Positions 23,681 to 36,888 are shown, counted from the first letter of the stretch. The stretch: 64,000 nt of DNA from Vitis vinifera (GCF_030704535.1 NC_081808.1:19962501-20026500); one strand, 5' to 3'. Notes: a model not told the origin generated them from the letters alone. Numbers and translations: made by a program.

Positions 23681-26315
23681 CTAAACGCTATCCACCGTGC
23701 TCTCAGCCTCAAGTCTCCTCAATGCTGTGGAACTCAGTTTTTCTCCTGTCACGTCCTCAGGGAGGATATCAACAACTTCAACCTACACAAGCTACTAACA
23801 AGTAAAAACCAAAACTTTTGACAATCTTCTCAAGTAATTAATGAAGAAATCGACATGCCTAAAATAACGATAGTTGGGAATTTCAAATGGATCAAGTATA
23901 CAGAAACCAGAAACTCAAACCTTTAGTTGTGAGAGCCCTTTCTCAGCTCTCTTCTTATTTACTGATAGTCCCCCAGGTAAAGTCTCCTTGCTGCATGGCA
24001 ACCAAACTAGTTAATAAAAAATAACTCTGCCAAAACTTGCTTGGAACAAGTAATAAGAATTATGCTTCAGACTGACCAATTATATTTTCCTAAGTCTTTT
24101 GTTTAACTCTATAATTTCATCACAAATCATAAAAGTCATTACAACTATAGGTAAAAGTTCACATTCTTAGAGTTACAGGAACAGGAAGGGATATGGAGGA
24201 GGCATTAGAGGGAAGATAGAGAATGTTCAACTATCCAATCATTAGACAACTTATGGATTCCCAATATAAATACAAGCTGCATATAGTCATATAATTAATA
24301 AACTAAGAAGAATAACAAAAATGAATATACAAGGGTGCTTTGCAGCCAAAACATAAAGTAACATGTTATTGAAGATTGATTAGTGGCAAACCTGACAACA
24401 ATAGCCTCCAAATTTTCATCAATGATTGAAGGACCATAGGGGTCAATAATCGGTTCAAGTTGCACTACTAGCTCTGGTTTGATAGACTGAGAAAAAATTT
24501 GCAGGAAAAAAAGAAAAGATAAATTGTCACTACCACAATAAGAGAAAGAAACTAGTTTACTTTACACTAAAATCTGCTGTTGAAGTGACGACATAAGCCC
24601 TTTAGTACCACATTGCATCCAAACTTGGAAGTCTTTCTGATCAAAAGGAGGTTGTGGGTTTCATGATCCATGTGTTGGGTCAATTTATAATTTACTTGTA
24701 TGGGAACTTTCAGTTCAACAACCTTTTGTCATAAATATAATACACCAGTGTTTCCTCCAATCCTTTCCAGGAAAGAATGCCCCACAGTTAGGCATGAGAC
24801 AGAAGGCAATTAGACTGAAAAGTACATAATGAGACCAAACTGTGGGGAAGCACATGATGTACTTCAAAGTTCCCATCTCACCTACAATCAGCAGACCTGC
24901 CTATACAGCCCCTCATTTTTGTACTTCGGCATATGAAACCCATTTTGTATCATTTTAGAAATGGATGACATGTAAACACTGAAACTAGAAAGAAGAAACA
25001 GAACACAGCACATTCTATATTATACCTTAATATACTCTTCAACACTATGCATCCTTTTCTCAATCGGTTCTATTAGACCAGCAAACTGCAACAGAAAAAG
25101 CAAGTTGATAGAAATGCACCTATCTTGACTGTATATGGAACAAAAAGAAGTATAATACTGTCAAAAGTACAATACAATCAGAGTATGATATGAGAGAAGG
25201 AAACCCGCTAAAACTGGTAAAGCAAAATTGTTTGTAAGTGGATTGCTGATTCTTAGGGTGTGCTCAGATGTAAATTCATGGGAAAATGAGTTCTAATGAC
25301 CATTACAGTTGAGATGCAAGGTGTTTCAAGATCAGTGAAACAATCTCCAACCATCAGAGGAGTTTATTCCATAATGTTTACAAGAAATTGTTATTGACAT
25401 AATTCTTAAATGAATAGTTGCCACCAGCTTTCCAGAAGGACCTCCAGAGAGATCATTTTTAAGGAGGTGTTTAAGATGAGCTAACCCAGAACTGGCCATT
25501 AAGAGTCATCCTAAATTCATCCTCCATGAAACAAAATTACAAAAATTTCCTTTAAATTCAATTAAAAAAAAATTGTAACTTCGCATTTTAGGAGATTAAC
25601 AAGTGAAAAGTTTGTAAGGAATAATTCAAAATCTTTGAAAGTGAAAATATACGACCAAATAATAAGACATTGAATTGATGTAAATTCCAAGTATAGGATA
25701 AAATCAAGATTGAATAAGCTCAATACATGCCACAGTTGCTGAGTCAAAATGCAGTAACATCCAAAGTTTATGGGGGCTAGGTTGGAGTTCATAGGGATAT
25801 ATTTACAAACACCACATGTATGCAACGGCCTACCTAAACATCCCTGTACACCCTCTCCGATGAAATGGCTAAACCAAAGACCCAGTTTCCAGTCAGTAGC
25901 ATGCAAGAGTTCATTACATGGGTAAGTAATCCAATAATATCAGCAAAAGTCTGGCATCTCACCTGTTTTTTACTCAACATCGGTCCATCACAAACCCCAA
26001 TGACAATACGATCCCTTGCAAGCTCAGCCGATGCCTAGAACAAACATTTCACCACCATTAAAGAGAATCAAAGAGGAACCAGAAAAGCACCATTTTTTGG
26101 TTGCTGGGAAAGGGAAAGAGAGAAGAAAAACTAAATATTTTGCTTTCCGCTGTTATCCAAAGGTTTCTGGGAAATCAAACTGAAGGAACCTTGAGAAAAA
26201 AGCGATGGCCGTCGTGTAATCTATCAAAAGTTCCGCCCAGAACAACAGCTCCATATGAATTTGGTGGAGAGAGATTTGAATCAGCAAAGGAGTCTTTCGA
26301 ATTTGAAACCGCCAT
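23681..26315 (-). CDS. COAD: Phosphopantetheine adenylyltransferase (4th step of CoA synthesis)
   Basis: Six small exons on the minus strand, 26315-26190, 26034-25963, 25085-25026, 24486-24392, 23990-23921 and 23782-23681, join in phase to 174 residues, close to the ~176 of the Arabidopsis enzyme. The enzyme transfers AMP from ATP to 4'-phosphopantetheine, giving dephospho-CoA. The nucleotidyltransferase signature [11 protein letters not shown] is at residues 27-37, with the HxGH motif at 34-37. It is followed by [41 protein letters not shown] and [19 protein letters not shown]. The C-terminal [14 protein letters not shown] keeps the S-S-(S/T) element. The last exon ends soon after, slightly shorter than in relatives. 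The leader probably starts near 28650 and is joined by a 2.1-kb first intron (see next feature). Confidence 0.94.
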
Positions 26316-28660
26316 TAGTGAAATAAGATCTAGAGACAACAACTCTGGTTGTGGTACAAAAATATAAATTAAAAAGAATGAAACATTAGGGACTTTCAGG
26401 CAGGATTTTCATTTCATTCACCAGGAAAGGAAACCAAGAAAATGGTTACATACATTGAACTTGGACTAGTTCACCTGCCCCACCAACCACTTCATTCCTC
26501 TGGACGCAAGTTGAAGTCAACATTTAGAATATTAGCATTTTACAAATGTTAAAAAGATGCAGGATGATATATAATCAAAGATCTTTCAACCGGTTGGTGG
26601 GCATATATTTGTACAATTTTGACTCAACGCCCCTGACCAACCCAAGATGAACATCCATATAAGGTATCTTCTATTATGTTCAGCTTTTGGCTCTAAAAAG
26701 TGGAGAGCAAGAAACTGCATGTTAAGCCCAAAACGGGCTGATTTGGCTCTTAATTTTGGACACAAAAGTGGGCAACAGCTGAAATGTTTTTGCAGCCCAA
26801 TTGAAATGGACATTATTTGGTATTGAGGATTGTGACAAAAGGAGAATTTTGGGAGTAACCCACACAGTATAAATTATCTTTTACCTAGGCAAGTCCCGAA
26901 CCAAGCAATTTTTTACAAGCAAGACCCAACCTCAAGGTCAGAGTTTTGACCATGAAATAGCAGAAAATAAACTTGCAGATAAACAACCACATACATTGGC
27001 AACCCACCAACAAGCCCCTATTTACTGGGGTGCACAGCCTAAAGGAAGATGGTAACTTTCAGTCCTGGGAACTGACAAATTGCAAGGGCATGAGATGGCC
27101 ATTCAAGGATCAAGTTGGACCTCCCTCAGCAATGATGTTGCAGTTCTCCGAGCCAAAACTCCTTAATTATCCTACACATTACTGACTTAGAAGGTTGAGG
27201 ATGTATGGCTACCACCACACTGTTGTCTAAAGCAGGCTCCTACACCTGAATTTTCAGCACCTGACCAGAGCTTGTTGCTGGCATATCATCTTATGTTGAG
27301 GACCAAATTTGCCATTACAAATATATCGATGTGCATTAAAATTAAACAAGAAGAATGCCAAATTGTTACAAACTGAGAAATGGGAGGCTGGTTAACATAG
27401 GATATAGCACTATTCTTTATTTTCACTAAAATCCTGTTAACTTGTTTACAAGTCCTTGAGGTGGAAAATTCACATACCAACTTCAATCTCAAAGCCTCAA
27501 GTTCATTTGATGACTGTTAAAAATAAAATGCAGCTCAACAAACATCTTGTGACACATTCTGTACCACTAAAGCATAGACAATGCAAGATGCTCAAACAAC
27601 CTAAAAACAAGATGCAGACACTAACTCCAACGAGATGTTTCCATGCTTAATAATCAATATAGACCACCATGTAAGAACTGTCAATTCCACACAAACACTG
27701 GCATAGTAATAAATGAAAGAAACACCAACAAAATTAAGGAGGCTTCCTATGATTTGCTCTTTCTAAATTGTCTCAAAAACAACCATTGGGTAAAACAACA
27801 AGAACTGTGCATGTATAAAGTTAGTTCAGAAACCTGTAGCACAGAAGCACATGTGCAAAGACGTATAGAAAGATAATTGATGATTCAAATCTATCATAAT
27901 ATGGAAAAAGTGGAAAACAGGAAAATTCATCCTCTTCCAGCATTTCCCTCCACTTTCTCAGCAACCAGAACAACACAAAACCTGAAATTTAAAAGAAAAA
28001 ACAAAATCTTTTCTCCTCCTTCCCTGCATTTGTCCAGCAACCAAACAGAATTTCCAGTTTCTCAGCAGTCAAAATAACACAAAAATGAAGAAGTTAAAAA
28101 AAAAATCTTTTTTCTCTCACTTTCTGGGCAACCAAACAAAAATCCCCCACTTCTTCAGCAACCAAAACATCAAAAAAGAAAAATGCAATAAAAAATCAAA
28201 TTTATTCTCTTCCTTTCCTCTACTTTCAAGAGGGCCAAACAAAGATCCCCAATTTTTTCAGTAACCAAAACCCCCAAAAACCAAAAGATAGAAAAAGGAG
28301 GAAAAAATAAAACAAAAAATCGTTAATCTGCTCTTCCATTCTTCATCTTTCCCGGCAACCAAATCAAAGATTGATAAAAAGGAATAATCGAAGCAAAGTT
28401 CAATATGCCTTAACGAATTTTCGAAGCCCTTTACTGTCAGTGAGATTGACTAACCTAAGATGATGAGAGCGATAGGGGCCAGCGAGATGTAGGGAGAGAC
28501 CGAGATTTGAGGGGAACAAGAAAAGGGTCTGAAGATTGAGAGAGAGAAAGAGAGTGATTGGGGACTCCTTTGTGGCTATCCCAACCAGGAGGGGTTCACT
28601 CCCACTCCGGGTCGAATGACTTCCATTAGAGAATAGCATAGATCCAGTGGGCACTATATA
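26316..28660 (-). promoter_or_regulatory. Probable leader exon and long first intron of the adenylyltransferase gene
   Basis: On the minus strand a pyrimidine-rich leader-like exon (CTCTCTTTCTCTCTC..., about 28650-28455) ends with ATCTTAG before GTTAGTC. The next plausible acceptor in front of the start codon ends near 26330 (TTGTCTCTAG). That gives a ~2.1-kb first intron in the 5' UTR. It contains a cluster of eight related phrases at about 27943-28363 (see findings). The nearest to the donor reads TTTGATTTGGTTGCCGGGAA and overlaps the published intron-mediated-enhancement consensus TTNGATYTG. Assignment of this leader to the adenylyltransferase gene is inferred from orientation and splice signals only. 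Open frames here (for example 28400-28654) are best read as UTR. Confidence 0.45.
27943..28363 (-). repeat. Cluster of about eight degenerate TTTGGTTGCYGAGAAA phrases
   Basis: Reading the minus strand, the phrase (T)TTGGTTGCTGAGAAA or a close variant appears near 28363, 28266, 28232, 28168, 28133, 28066, 28044 and 27975. It is usually followed by RTGGAGGAAA-like or GAAAG-rich sequence and a T/A tract. Spacing is irregular, about 25-100 bp, so this is a diverged tandem expansion rather than a clean array. Confidence 0.65.
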
Positions 28661-30657
28661 TATAGATAGATAGACAGAAAGAGAGAGAGAGAATCAGGTT
28701 CCACAATAATTTAATGGCAGTTAGATTTAGAAGATGGCAAAGCTGTATTACTTGAACTAATTTGTATATTGATATGGGTGATAGAACAATTCAAGTTTGT
28801 CATTAAACCACACTCGATTGGATATGTAATATTATAGATTCTTTAGATGTTATAATCTGCCCTTCCCTAAGGCTTGTTGCCAGAAATGATCATTCAAGAA
28901 AAATGAAGCAGAGAAGAAAACTGAAATATTTACTTTGAAGGAGCTGTTTATTTATCTTTCATTGCCAATAGAAAGTACCGGGCTTGGGTATTGTCATTTA
29001 TCGAATTGAGCCCGATCGGTCCAACCCCAAAGTGCACCCATTTTGATGATTGATGGTGATTTTCTACACACGTTCACCGCCACGCAGCGACGAGGACGCT
29101 GAGGGTGGACTGAGAGGCGGCGACGGGAGGTGTGATGGTGAGGAAGTGAGAAATGAGAGAGAGAGGTGGAGGGGCGGCCAGGAGCTGACGCTGGAGGAAA
29201 GAAAACTAGCAAAAAATCAAAAGAAAGAATAAAGGGTGAAGAAGAGCGTTGCAAGTGGGTGACGGCGGACAAGAAAAATTAAAAAAAAAAAAAAAAGGGA
29301 AAAAAAATGCGGTTTTATAGTTTGAATGGGTGGTGAGGATCAAACAAAAATCGAAGGGGCAGGATTTACTGTTCAGTCTCTTCCTAAAGGGCAAGTAGAC
29401 CGAAGTCTGAAACTGATTCCCAATTGGGCCTGAAAACCTAGATGAAGATGGGTCATACAAACACTAACCAAATGTGCCTAAGATAAGTGCAAAATGAGAC
29501 CAAGTCTAGGACGGACTTAAACATATTTGAAATGAAATAAAAATAATAATATTTTTCATGTGTAAAATAGTTTTAAATCTATTTTATTTAAAATGAGTTT
29601 GTCAAATTTTCCATTTTATGTGTTTTTTATATAATCACCAGTGAAAATGCCTTTTTTAAAAAACATTATAAGTGATTTTCAATTTTTAAAAATGTTTTTT
29701 AAACTTTGTTTAACATAAAAGTGTTTTCTTGAAATATTGTTAAACAATTCTTATAGTATATTGGATAATATTTTTAATATTTAATAATAGTTTTAGAAAA
29801 AGATTCTTGTTTTTTTAACACTTGATAAAAAATTTCAAAGTATTAAAGAAATTAAGATATGTTTTTAATATTTTTAATATTTAAAAGATAAACTTTCTAA
29901 ATATTAGAAAAACTAAAAATACTTCATAAAATTACTATCAAACTTAATTTAAAAACATTTTCTAACATCACTATTAAACGGATTCTAAAAATATTTTTAA
30001 AATAAGTGTTTTTCCAAAAAAGGGATAATGGTTTTTCTAATACCATAAATGATTTTAAACATTTTTTTTAAATGTTTTTTTTTAATTTGTTAAACATCTA
30101 TTTCAAAAAAATACTTAAAAATGTTTTTAAAATTTTTTCAAACATCTATTTTTTTTAGAATAAAATCTTTCCTAAAATCATTACCAAGAAAGTTGCTACA
30201 CCGCTTGGGAGAGGTAACATCACAGATCAAAGCGCAAACTTCGCATCAAGTTGATTTTCCCTAAGCCCCATCCAACATAAACAACTACCTCCAAACCGAT
30301 CATCGTCCTGCTAACAACCAACCACCAACCACCCTCCATTGGCGAGTCCCCAACAGCCTGCTAACAACCATTGTGCCATGGTCATCAATGCCGCCTTCTA
30401 ATACTCATGTTAAGATCATCATCAATGCTTCCTCCTAACAACCATCCTCCACCATCATCGTTACATACTCATATAGGCACGATTCAAGAGTGAACTATGA
30501 TTCAACTTCGAGAAAAGTGAACGATAATACATCCTCTATGCCAAAAAGATTGGGAAAAGTGAAGCTACAATGATATAACAAGAGCATCAAGATTTAAATA
30601 TTGTTCTCTACCAATGCTGCCATTAATGGGCTTCCATTGCCCCACAAAAAGCAGGTT
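28661..30657. other. Intergenic with AT-rich inverted-repeat element remains
   Basis: The left part has a GATA/GA-rich simple repeat (28662-28692) and a GC-richer block with short open frames (28990-29270) without similarity. From about 29520 to 30180 the DNA is a mosaic of AT-rich pieces such as ATGTTTTTAATATTTTTAA and AAACATTTTCTAACATCAC. These belong to the same element family as copies near 47930 and 63165. 30250-30480 holds a degenerate CCTCCTAACAACCAT-like repeat. No gene was recognised. Confidence 0.55.
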
Positions 30658-33034
30658 TTACATCTTCTTGACTTCAGCCAAACACTCCTTCAAGAAATTA
30701 TGTATTTCTGAAGAATATAGATTTGGGAAAGTCCTGTAATGGTCTACATGGGGGGATAATCCAAAGTTAAAGGACCGCACTTTTTTTCCCATCCTCATCT
30801 GCTCATTGATAAACATTTCTACTGAGTGATATGGAATGACTTTATCAGCTGTGCTATACAGGTAAAGTTGTGAACAGGGAGGCTGGTTCTTTGAGAGGAT
30901 GGAGATGATCTTTGTTAACCTCCTGTAAAACGAACATGAAATTACAGTTAGCATTGACAATTTTTTATTAACTTCCATTTTCTGAAACAGCCAGTGTATA
31001 AACTTGATCATCTAAAGGAGCAAAGAAATGGGAAGCAAGTTCTTATTAGAACATTAACAGTTTCTCACCGATTTACATCAGGCAACCTTAGAATAACAGA
31101 GAAGAAGAACTCTAATACCGACAAAAGCATGGTTTCAATTATCAGAGGCTCCTTTTCTTGCACCTTTGATGAATCTACTTTGCTTTTGGATTCATTTCTT
31201 TCTGTGACTTCAACTAAAGAGTATGCTGAAGAGCTGTTTTTTTTCAGCAGTGCAGCAGAAAATCCAGCTGCCCAGACCTACCAGGGTCAAAGAGAATTTA
31301 TCAAATACCATCCTCCACATTTCATGGTTAATCAAAATGGCAAAGCAACAAAGTCCGGAACAGTAACAATCAATTAGCCACAAATGCAACCACAAACTTA
31401 GTTGAAATGAAGTTAAACCAAGTTTACTTTGAATGGGCTTCTGCATATAATTGCTGTGGGTTTTAGAGAAGGAAAACAATCCCAGTCAAACATGTATACA
31501 TTCAAAGACAAGTATTAGGGAGGGGCAGCAGAATCACGATCACATTTTCCTTATGCTCAAAGAAAAATAGCATATACTACAATCCCTTAATCCCAATAAT
31601 CATTACAAGTTGACAACAATTGTTATTCCAGTTTGTATGCATCTAGTAGGTGGGAATATGAAAGGAAATAGAATAGGAAATGGATGGGAATCATGATATC
31701 ATGTACAAGACAGGAATCAAAGCACAGTGAGAGTGTGAATTTGGTTTTCATAAGAATTTTTTTATTCTTATTCCCATTCTCAAAAACAACCCGAACAACC
31801 GGTAAGGGATAGGAGATGGAATTGATTTCTTATTCCCCATTCTTTATCCCAGCATTCGAAACATGGTCTTACATCAAAGTTTAAAAACACATCCTATAAA
31901 GCAAACCCAGAAACACATTAATCCACCAATTAGGATTACAACATAAATAACACAGCAAGGTAAAGCATATAGAACTGAATCATTTCAGATTCAATTCTTG
32001 AAATGCAATCAAATATATCTCCAATTGCTTGACAAGCAGAAGCTCAAAAGGGATGCATGACTAAAACACATAATCAAGGAAGATATATTTGTCAAAACCC
32101 AATTTTCAAAATAGAAAGTAACAAACGGAAAACCTGAGGATTTATTTCCGGGTCACCTCCCGAATCAACGACACATCCTTTGATCTTCTCCATTAGGTCC
32201 GGTCTACCCTGCAAGTGGTCAAGAATTGCACCATAACTGCAGGCATAATAACGACCAACATGATCACTACCCCGAAACCATCGTGTAATTAAGCATTATA
32301 CTTCATAGCATGGTGGAATACAGTCAGTAATGGAGAAGGAAATGATAAGAAGAGATGGGTGGATCAACCTACGCAAACCAACCGGTATTGCTGAAGGTGT
32401 GAAAAAGCAAGTGCCGCTCGCGACCATCATTTTCCGTTTCCGATAACCACGAAACCAGCTCCTGAGTCATCTCCGCGATCCGTTTCTCAACCCTCCTTCC
32501 CAAATCAATCCAGAGCACCTCTCTCACGGGAACAACGAAAGTTACGGCGTGAATTCCCCTGGAAGTATACAAATCCACGTACCTCCTCAAGTGCTTCGGC
32601 TTCGCTCCAAGCCAACCCAGCAACACCACCGTGACGGCAGGACCACGATCCCTTACACTTCCGCCATTAACGCCTCCCTCGGGAGCTCGATTCCACTCCA
32701 GAACCTTCTCATTGGAATCGAACTCCAGCGGAGGAGAGGAGTGAGAATGAGAGAGAGATAGAAGAAACCCAAATGGATTAGAATTTGGAGAAGGGCACGG
32801 CGGAAAAGGCCCGATCGATGAGGAAGCGCGAATGCGAGCGAAACATTTGGGGTTTATGGAAACAACGTTGGGAAAAGCGACGAAGAGCGGAGAAGACGGC
32901 GAAACCCTCCGACAGAGTGAAGGACGGTGAAGGGTGGGAGGGAATTTGAGAGAAGTAGATTTGTTAAGAAGTGAAGCGGAGAGGTGGCGGCGATTGAGAG
33001 CCGAGGAATTGAAGATCCTGAATGAAGCCTCCAT
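30658..33034 (-). CDS. DUF829/TMEM53-like alpha/beta-hydrolase
   Basis: Four exons on the minus strand, 33034-32373, 32236-32134, 31277-31069 and 30922-30658, join in phase to 412 residues. The DUF829 fold covers about residues 130-405: [29 protein letters not shown], and a nucleophile-elbow motif HTFSNTG with serine 215. Aspartate 351 lies in YSTADKVIP, with histidines 383/386 in SPHVDHYR. This is a plausible Ser-Asp-His triad, although no substrate is known for plant members. The first ~125 residues are Ser/Arg/Pro-rich and look like an organelle-targeting extension; targeting is inferred. The first donor was set at 32372 (GTAGG) because it restores the AYG reading across the junction. The gene is head to head with another, unrelated-family alpha/beta-hydrolase 709 bp away. 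Confidence 0.9.
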
Positions 33035-33742
33035 GGCGGAGAGTAGTGTGTTGAGGGTCCGAGTGAGATGGGTTTAATGTGGATCAATGCGGACAATGGC
33101 TGTGTGGAGATCCCAACCGTCAACAGAATTGTTGAAGACGGGGAGCGCCTTCACAGTATCTCCACTGTTGACATCATTGCTCTGTCTGCCCTTTCCATTT
33201 CGGACATTCAAATTGTCAAATTGTCAAATTGTCAAACTGGTTTCTCAGATTAGATTTGATTTGCTGCCGTTCAGGTTGTATGCTCTTATATAGCCATTTT
33301 AATTCTCAAACTACGCTTTGATTCAACTTAAATTAATTTTTATTGGATTTTTATTTTTAAAAACAACATGTATACGAAAATAATTATTTTTTAAAACTGT
33401 TCCTAAAAATAAATACAATCAATTAAAATAAATTTTCAGAAATAACAATAAGTTCTTAAAAACATGTTTTCAAATCTAAGAAAATTAGTTTTTTGTTTTC
33501 AGTAAACAAAAACGCGTTGTATTCAAGGCATTTCACACGCGCGAGCTATGGATAGTAGATAGGCAGCTTGGAGATTTTATTTGGAAAAGAAACCAGAACC
33601 AACGGCGAAAACAAACATCACTGGGCCTAGAATTCGCCACAACTCCAAACATACACCCCACCATAGTTCTATAAACCTTACAAAAATCTCGCAGCTCTTG
33701 CTTCTGCAAAGCAATTTAGGGTTTAGAATTTTGAGAGCTCAA
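33035..33742. promoter_or_regulatory. Shared 0.7-kb divergent promoter region
   Basis: The two start codons face away from each other with 708 bp between them, so both promoters must fit here. A triple direct repeat of TCAAATTG lies at 33208-33233. The middle (33295-33500) is AT-rich and resembles element remains seen elsewhere. No TATA box was recognised for either gene. Confidence 0.5.
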
Positions 33743-36700
33743 ATGTCTTGCTCTTCTTCAATCACAACCGACTTGTTCAACCCCAATGCTAACAGACTTG
33801 TCATTGCGCCCTCAACTACTTTCCACCCCACTGATAGTAAGCTACCAAGCTCTCTCACTTCTGCAATTTTCTTCCCAATCCATCTACTCAATTTCCCCTT
33901 TTTGTGTGACTTGTTAAGCCCTCTTATCTTTCTCAGGAAGTAGATGCAAATGTGTAACCAACAGAAGGGGTTTTGCCTTTAAAGGAATCGTTGCTGCGGG
34001 TGTTTCAGTCATGGCTTCTTCTGTGATTACTGACCCTGTTCAAGGTCATTATTTGGTTTTTCTGTTGCAACCTGAGATAACTATTGGAGGAATCTATGCT
34101 TTCATGAATGAAATTAGATAACGTTATGTGCTCACTTAAATGGAACTTGTTTGAATTCTGTTTTTCTTCAGGGCTGGAGAGATTACCATTCAAGCCAGAG
34201 GGTTATAATTTTTGGACATGGCGAGGTCACAAAATACATTATGTAGAACAAGGAGAAGGATTTCCGATTGTTCTTATTCATGGATTTGGTGCTTCCGCAT
34301 TTCATTGGAGGTTGATCATTTTATACCCATCTTCCCTGTCATGAGCTTCATGAATTAGTAGAGTTCATTGGAGTAGTTCATTCAATCTTTACAGTGTATA
34401 ATGTTATAGGTAGCCATTTTTGAGATTGCAATCCAATCAATTATGTTAGCACCTAAGCAGGATGGACAGAAGATGGAGAAATAAATTCTTTCTTATATCA
34501 TGTGATTAGTATTTTTAGCTAGACCGAAATGGTAGTGAGAGAGGCTTTAGGTTTATCTTCCTGTTGATTGAATGATATATGGATTTTATTTGCCTCAAAG
34601 TATGACAAAGTTCTTTATTTTCTCATAGGTATAACATTCCTGAATTGGCTAAAAGATACAAGGTTTATGCGATCGACTTGCTAGGGTTCGGGTGGAGTGA
34701 TAAAGCGATTATTGAGTATGATGCCATGGTATGGAAGGATCAAGTAGAGGACTTCTTGAAAGAGATAGTGAAAGAGCAAGCAATTTTAGTCGGGAACAGG
34801 TAAGAACCAAGAATAACTGTTGTATCTTCACTTTGGCCGCATCTGCCAAGTTACCTCTTTACTACAATTACTACAACGAGTAATTTGGATGATGACAATT
34901 TCCATGAGTTAGAAATTACATGGTTTTCTTTTAATTAGTAAAAGGTGAATTTGAGGATTCCTTAAAATCTTCCATTCAAGTATTTGTCTTATATATGTCC
35001 TCTCATTCTTAGCACCATTATATGCTGGCTGCCTATATGTTTGGACGCTTTTTAAGTCCCACATTTCAACTTTGAAATTCCTCATCCTGAATCGTAGTCT
35101 AGAGAAATTGAAATCTGTCCTTTGATATAAAGTAATCATTCCCTGTTCAATTTGTAATCATGTGCATACAGGTGTAATTTGTAAACAGAATCTTTGTTGG
35201 TGTATGTAACTGGATGTCCAATTTTTAAAGATGCTGAGGCATGAGTAGGGGGTGTAACTATTTAACAAAGAGATATTGTGTAGTTAGGCTTGTTTTTATC
35301 TCACTTGAATTTGGTGCAAATCATTACATGTGGACTTTATCTATTATCATATCTGGCTTCTCATTGCTTTTATTTAGTTAATGTCTTCTTTTCTTTATTT
35401 ATTTATTACACAATATGGAAGCTGACTTCCTATTTTCTTTTTCCTTTTTAATGGTTCTTCATGTTGATTTTTTCTTACCATCTTGAGTGATCAAGATTCA
35501 AGTTCTCTTTTGAGGTGGCATTTAAAATAATGACCATGTGACTTGTGGTTATTTTTCAGTCTAGGTGGATTTACTGCTTTGGCTACAGCAGCAGAGTTGC
35601 CTGAGCAGGTTGTTGGAGTTGCTCTATTGAATTCTGCAGGACAGTTTGGAGATATAAAGGGTGAAACCATCAAGTCTGAAGAAACAGTCCTGCAAACCTA
35701 CTTTCTGAAGCCTTTGAAGGAAATTTTCCAACGTATAGTTCTTGGATTTTTGTTCTGGCAAGCAAAGCAACCAGCTCGAATTGAATCTGTCTTAAAGAGT
35801 GTATGTCATTTGCTCCCTAATTAAAAACTTGGGCTTTCTTTTAAAGCTTAATTTGGAATTCAAGAAGACTAAGGGTTATCTCTGAGTCAGCAGTATTATA
35901 TATTTGGGATTAGTGCTCATCTCCTAAACCCATAGATGAACATACTTCTATAATTTACAGAATGGATAAAGACAACCATCCTTGATTTAAGTGTCTTAAG
36001 CATCAGGAGCATATTTGGTGACCAAACTTTTCAAAAAACCCACAATCCAATAGGTCCCTTCTTCATCCATGGGCAGTTCTTTCCATTATTTTATTTTTCT
36101 GTTGCATTTAGTATAATTAAGGATAACCTTGGTGAAACCAATATAACTGTGGATAACCCATGTGTGAATACTGTGGTTCTATAAGATGAGATATGATTTC
36201 TAATCTTCCATCCTTTTGCAAGTATAACATTCTACAGTTCTACTCTATCTTGTTTCTTGAAATCATGATGTTTGCCAGTTGCCACCCAGTATTTGCAATT
36301 AATTTCATTACTATGAACATCTGATGGACACATTTTGTTTTCCCAATATAGGTGTATATAAATGCCTCCAATGTGGATGACTATCTTGTGGAATCAATAA
36401 CAATGCCAGCAGCTGACCCCAATGCTGGAGAAGTCTATTACAGGTATGGATGTGAATGTGTTCCTCCATTCTATCACAGTATGAACAGGGGCTCCATGGC
36501 TTTAAAAGTCGCATAAATCTTTGGTTTAGAAACTTGTTAGGCCATGTGGGGTTTTCTTCCTTTCTCTGTGAAACTGAATGCTATATACCCTTCCCTTGCT
36601 TATGATGCTGTCCTCTCTGTTTTCTACAGATTAATGACCCGGTTCATGATGAATCAAAGCAAGTACACCCTTAACAGTGTCTTAAGCAAACTCTCTTGCC

Positions 36701-36888
36701 CGCTGTTGTTGCTCTGGGGTGACTTAGATCCATGGGTAGGTCCTGCCAAGGCAAACAGAATCAAAGAGTTCTATCCAAATACATCACTTGTAAACCTACA
36801 GGCAGGGCACTGCCCGCATGATGAAGTTCCGGAGCTTGTCAATGGTGCCTTGATTGAATGGCTGTCAAATGCTGTTAACATGTCCTAA
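33743..36888 (+). CDS. CLD1: Alpha/beta-hydrolase, chlorophyll dephytylase CLD1-like
   Basis: Seven exons, 33743-33836, 33937-34044, 34172-34310, 34629-34799, 35560-35800, 36352-36443 and 36630-36888, join in phase to 367 residues. The hydrolase core begins near residue 75. LIHGFGASAFHWR is the oxyanion region, VGNSLGGFTALATAAELPEQ holds nucleophile serine 171, LLLLWGDLDPW holds the acid (313 or 315) and AGHCPHDEVPE the histidine (342 or 345). These blocks match the CLD1/pheophytinase-related group of plastid hydrolases. CLD1 removes the phytol chain from chlorophyll during turnover at steady state and after heat. The first ~65 residues (Ser-rich, then KCVTNRRGFAFKG and a hydrophobic patch) fit a plastid transit peptide. 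CLD1 identity rests on overall similarity recalled by eye; related esterases remain possible. Confidence 0.9.

Noticed and set aside
27943-28363. Repeated phrases considered as a CRISPR-like or satellite array
   Set aside because: Units are degenerate, spacing is irregular, and the genome is clearly eukaryotic.
28400-28654. 84-codon minus-strand frame considered as a small protein
   Set aside because: It coincides with a CT-rich leader-like exon that ends in a donor inside the frame, so UTR is the better reading.
28994-29272. 92-codon minus-strand frame in a GC-richer block, and the plus-strand frame over it
   Set aside because: Both frames are low-complexity (Ser/Pro or Arg/Gly rich) and mirror each other. 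They reflect base composition rather than a protein.
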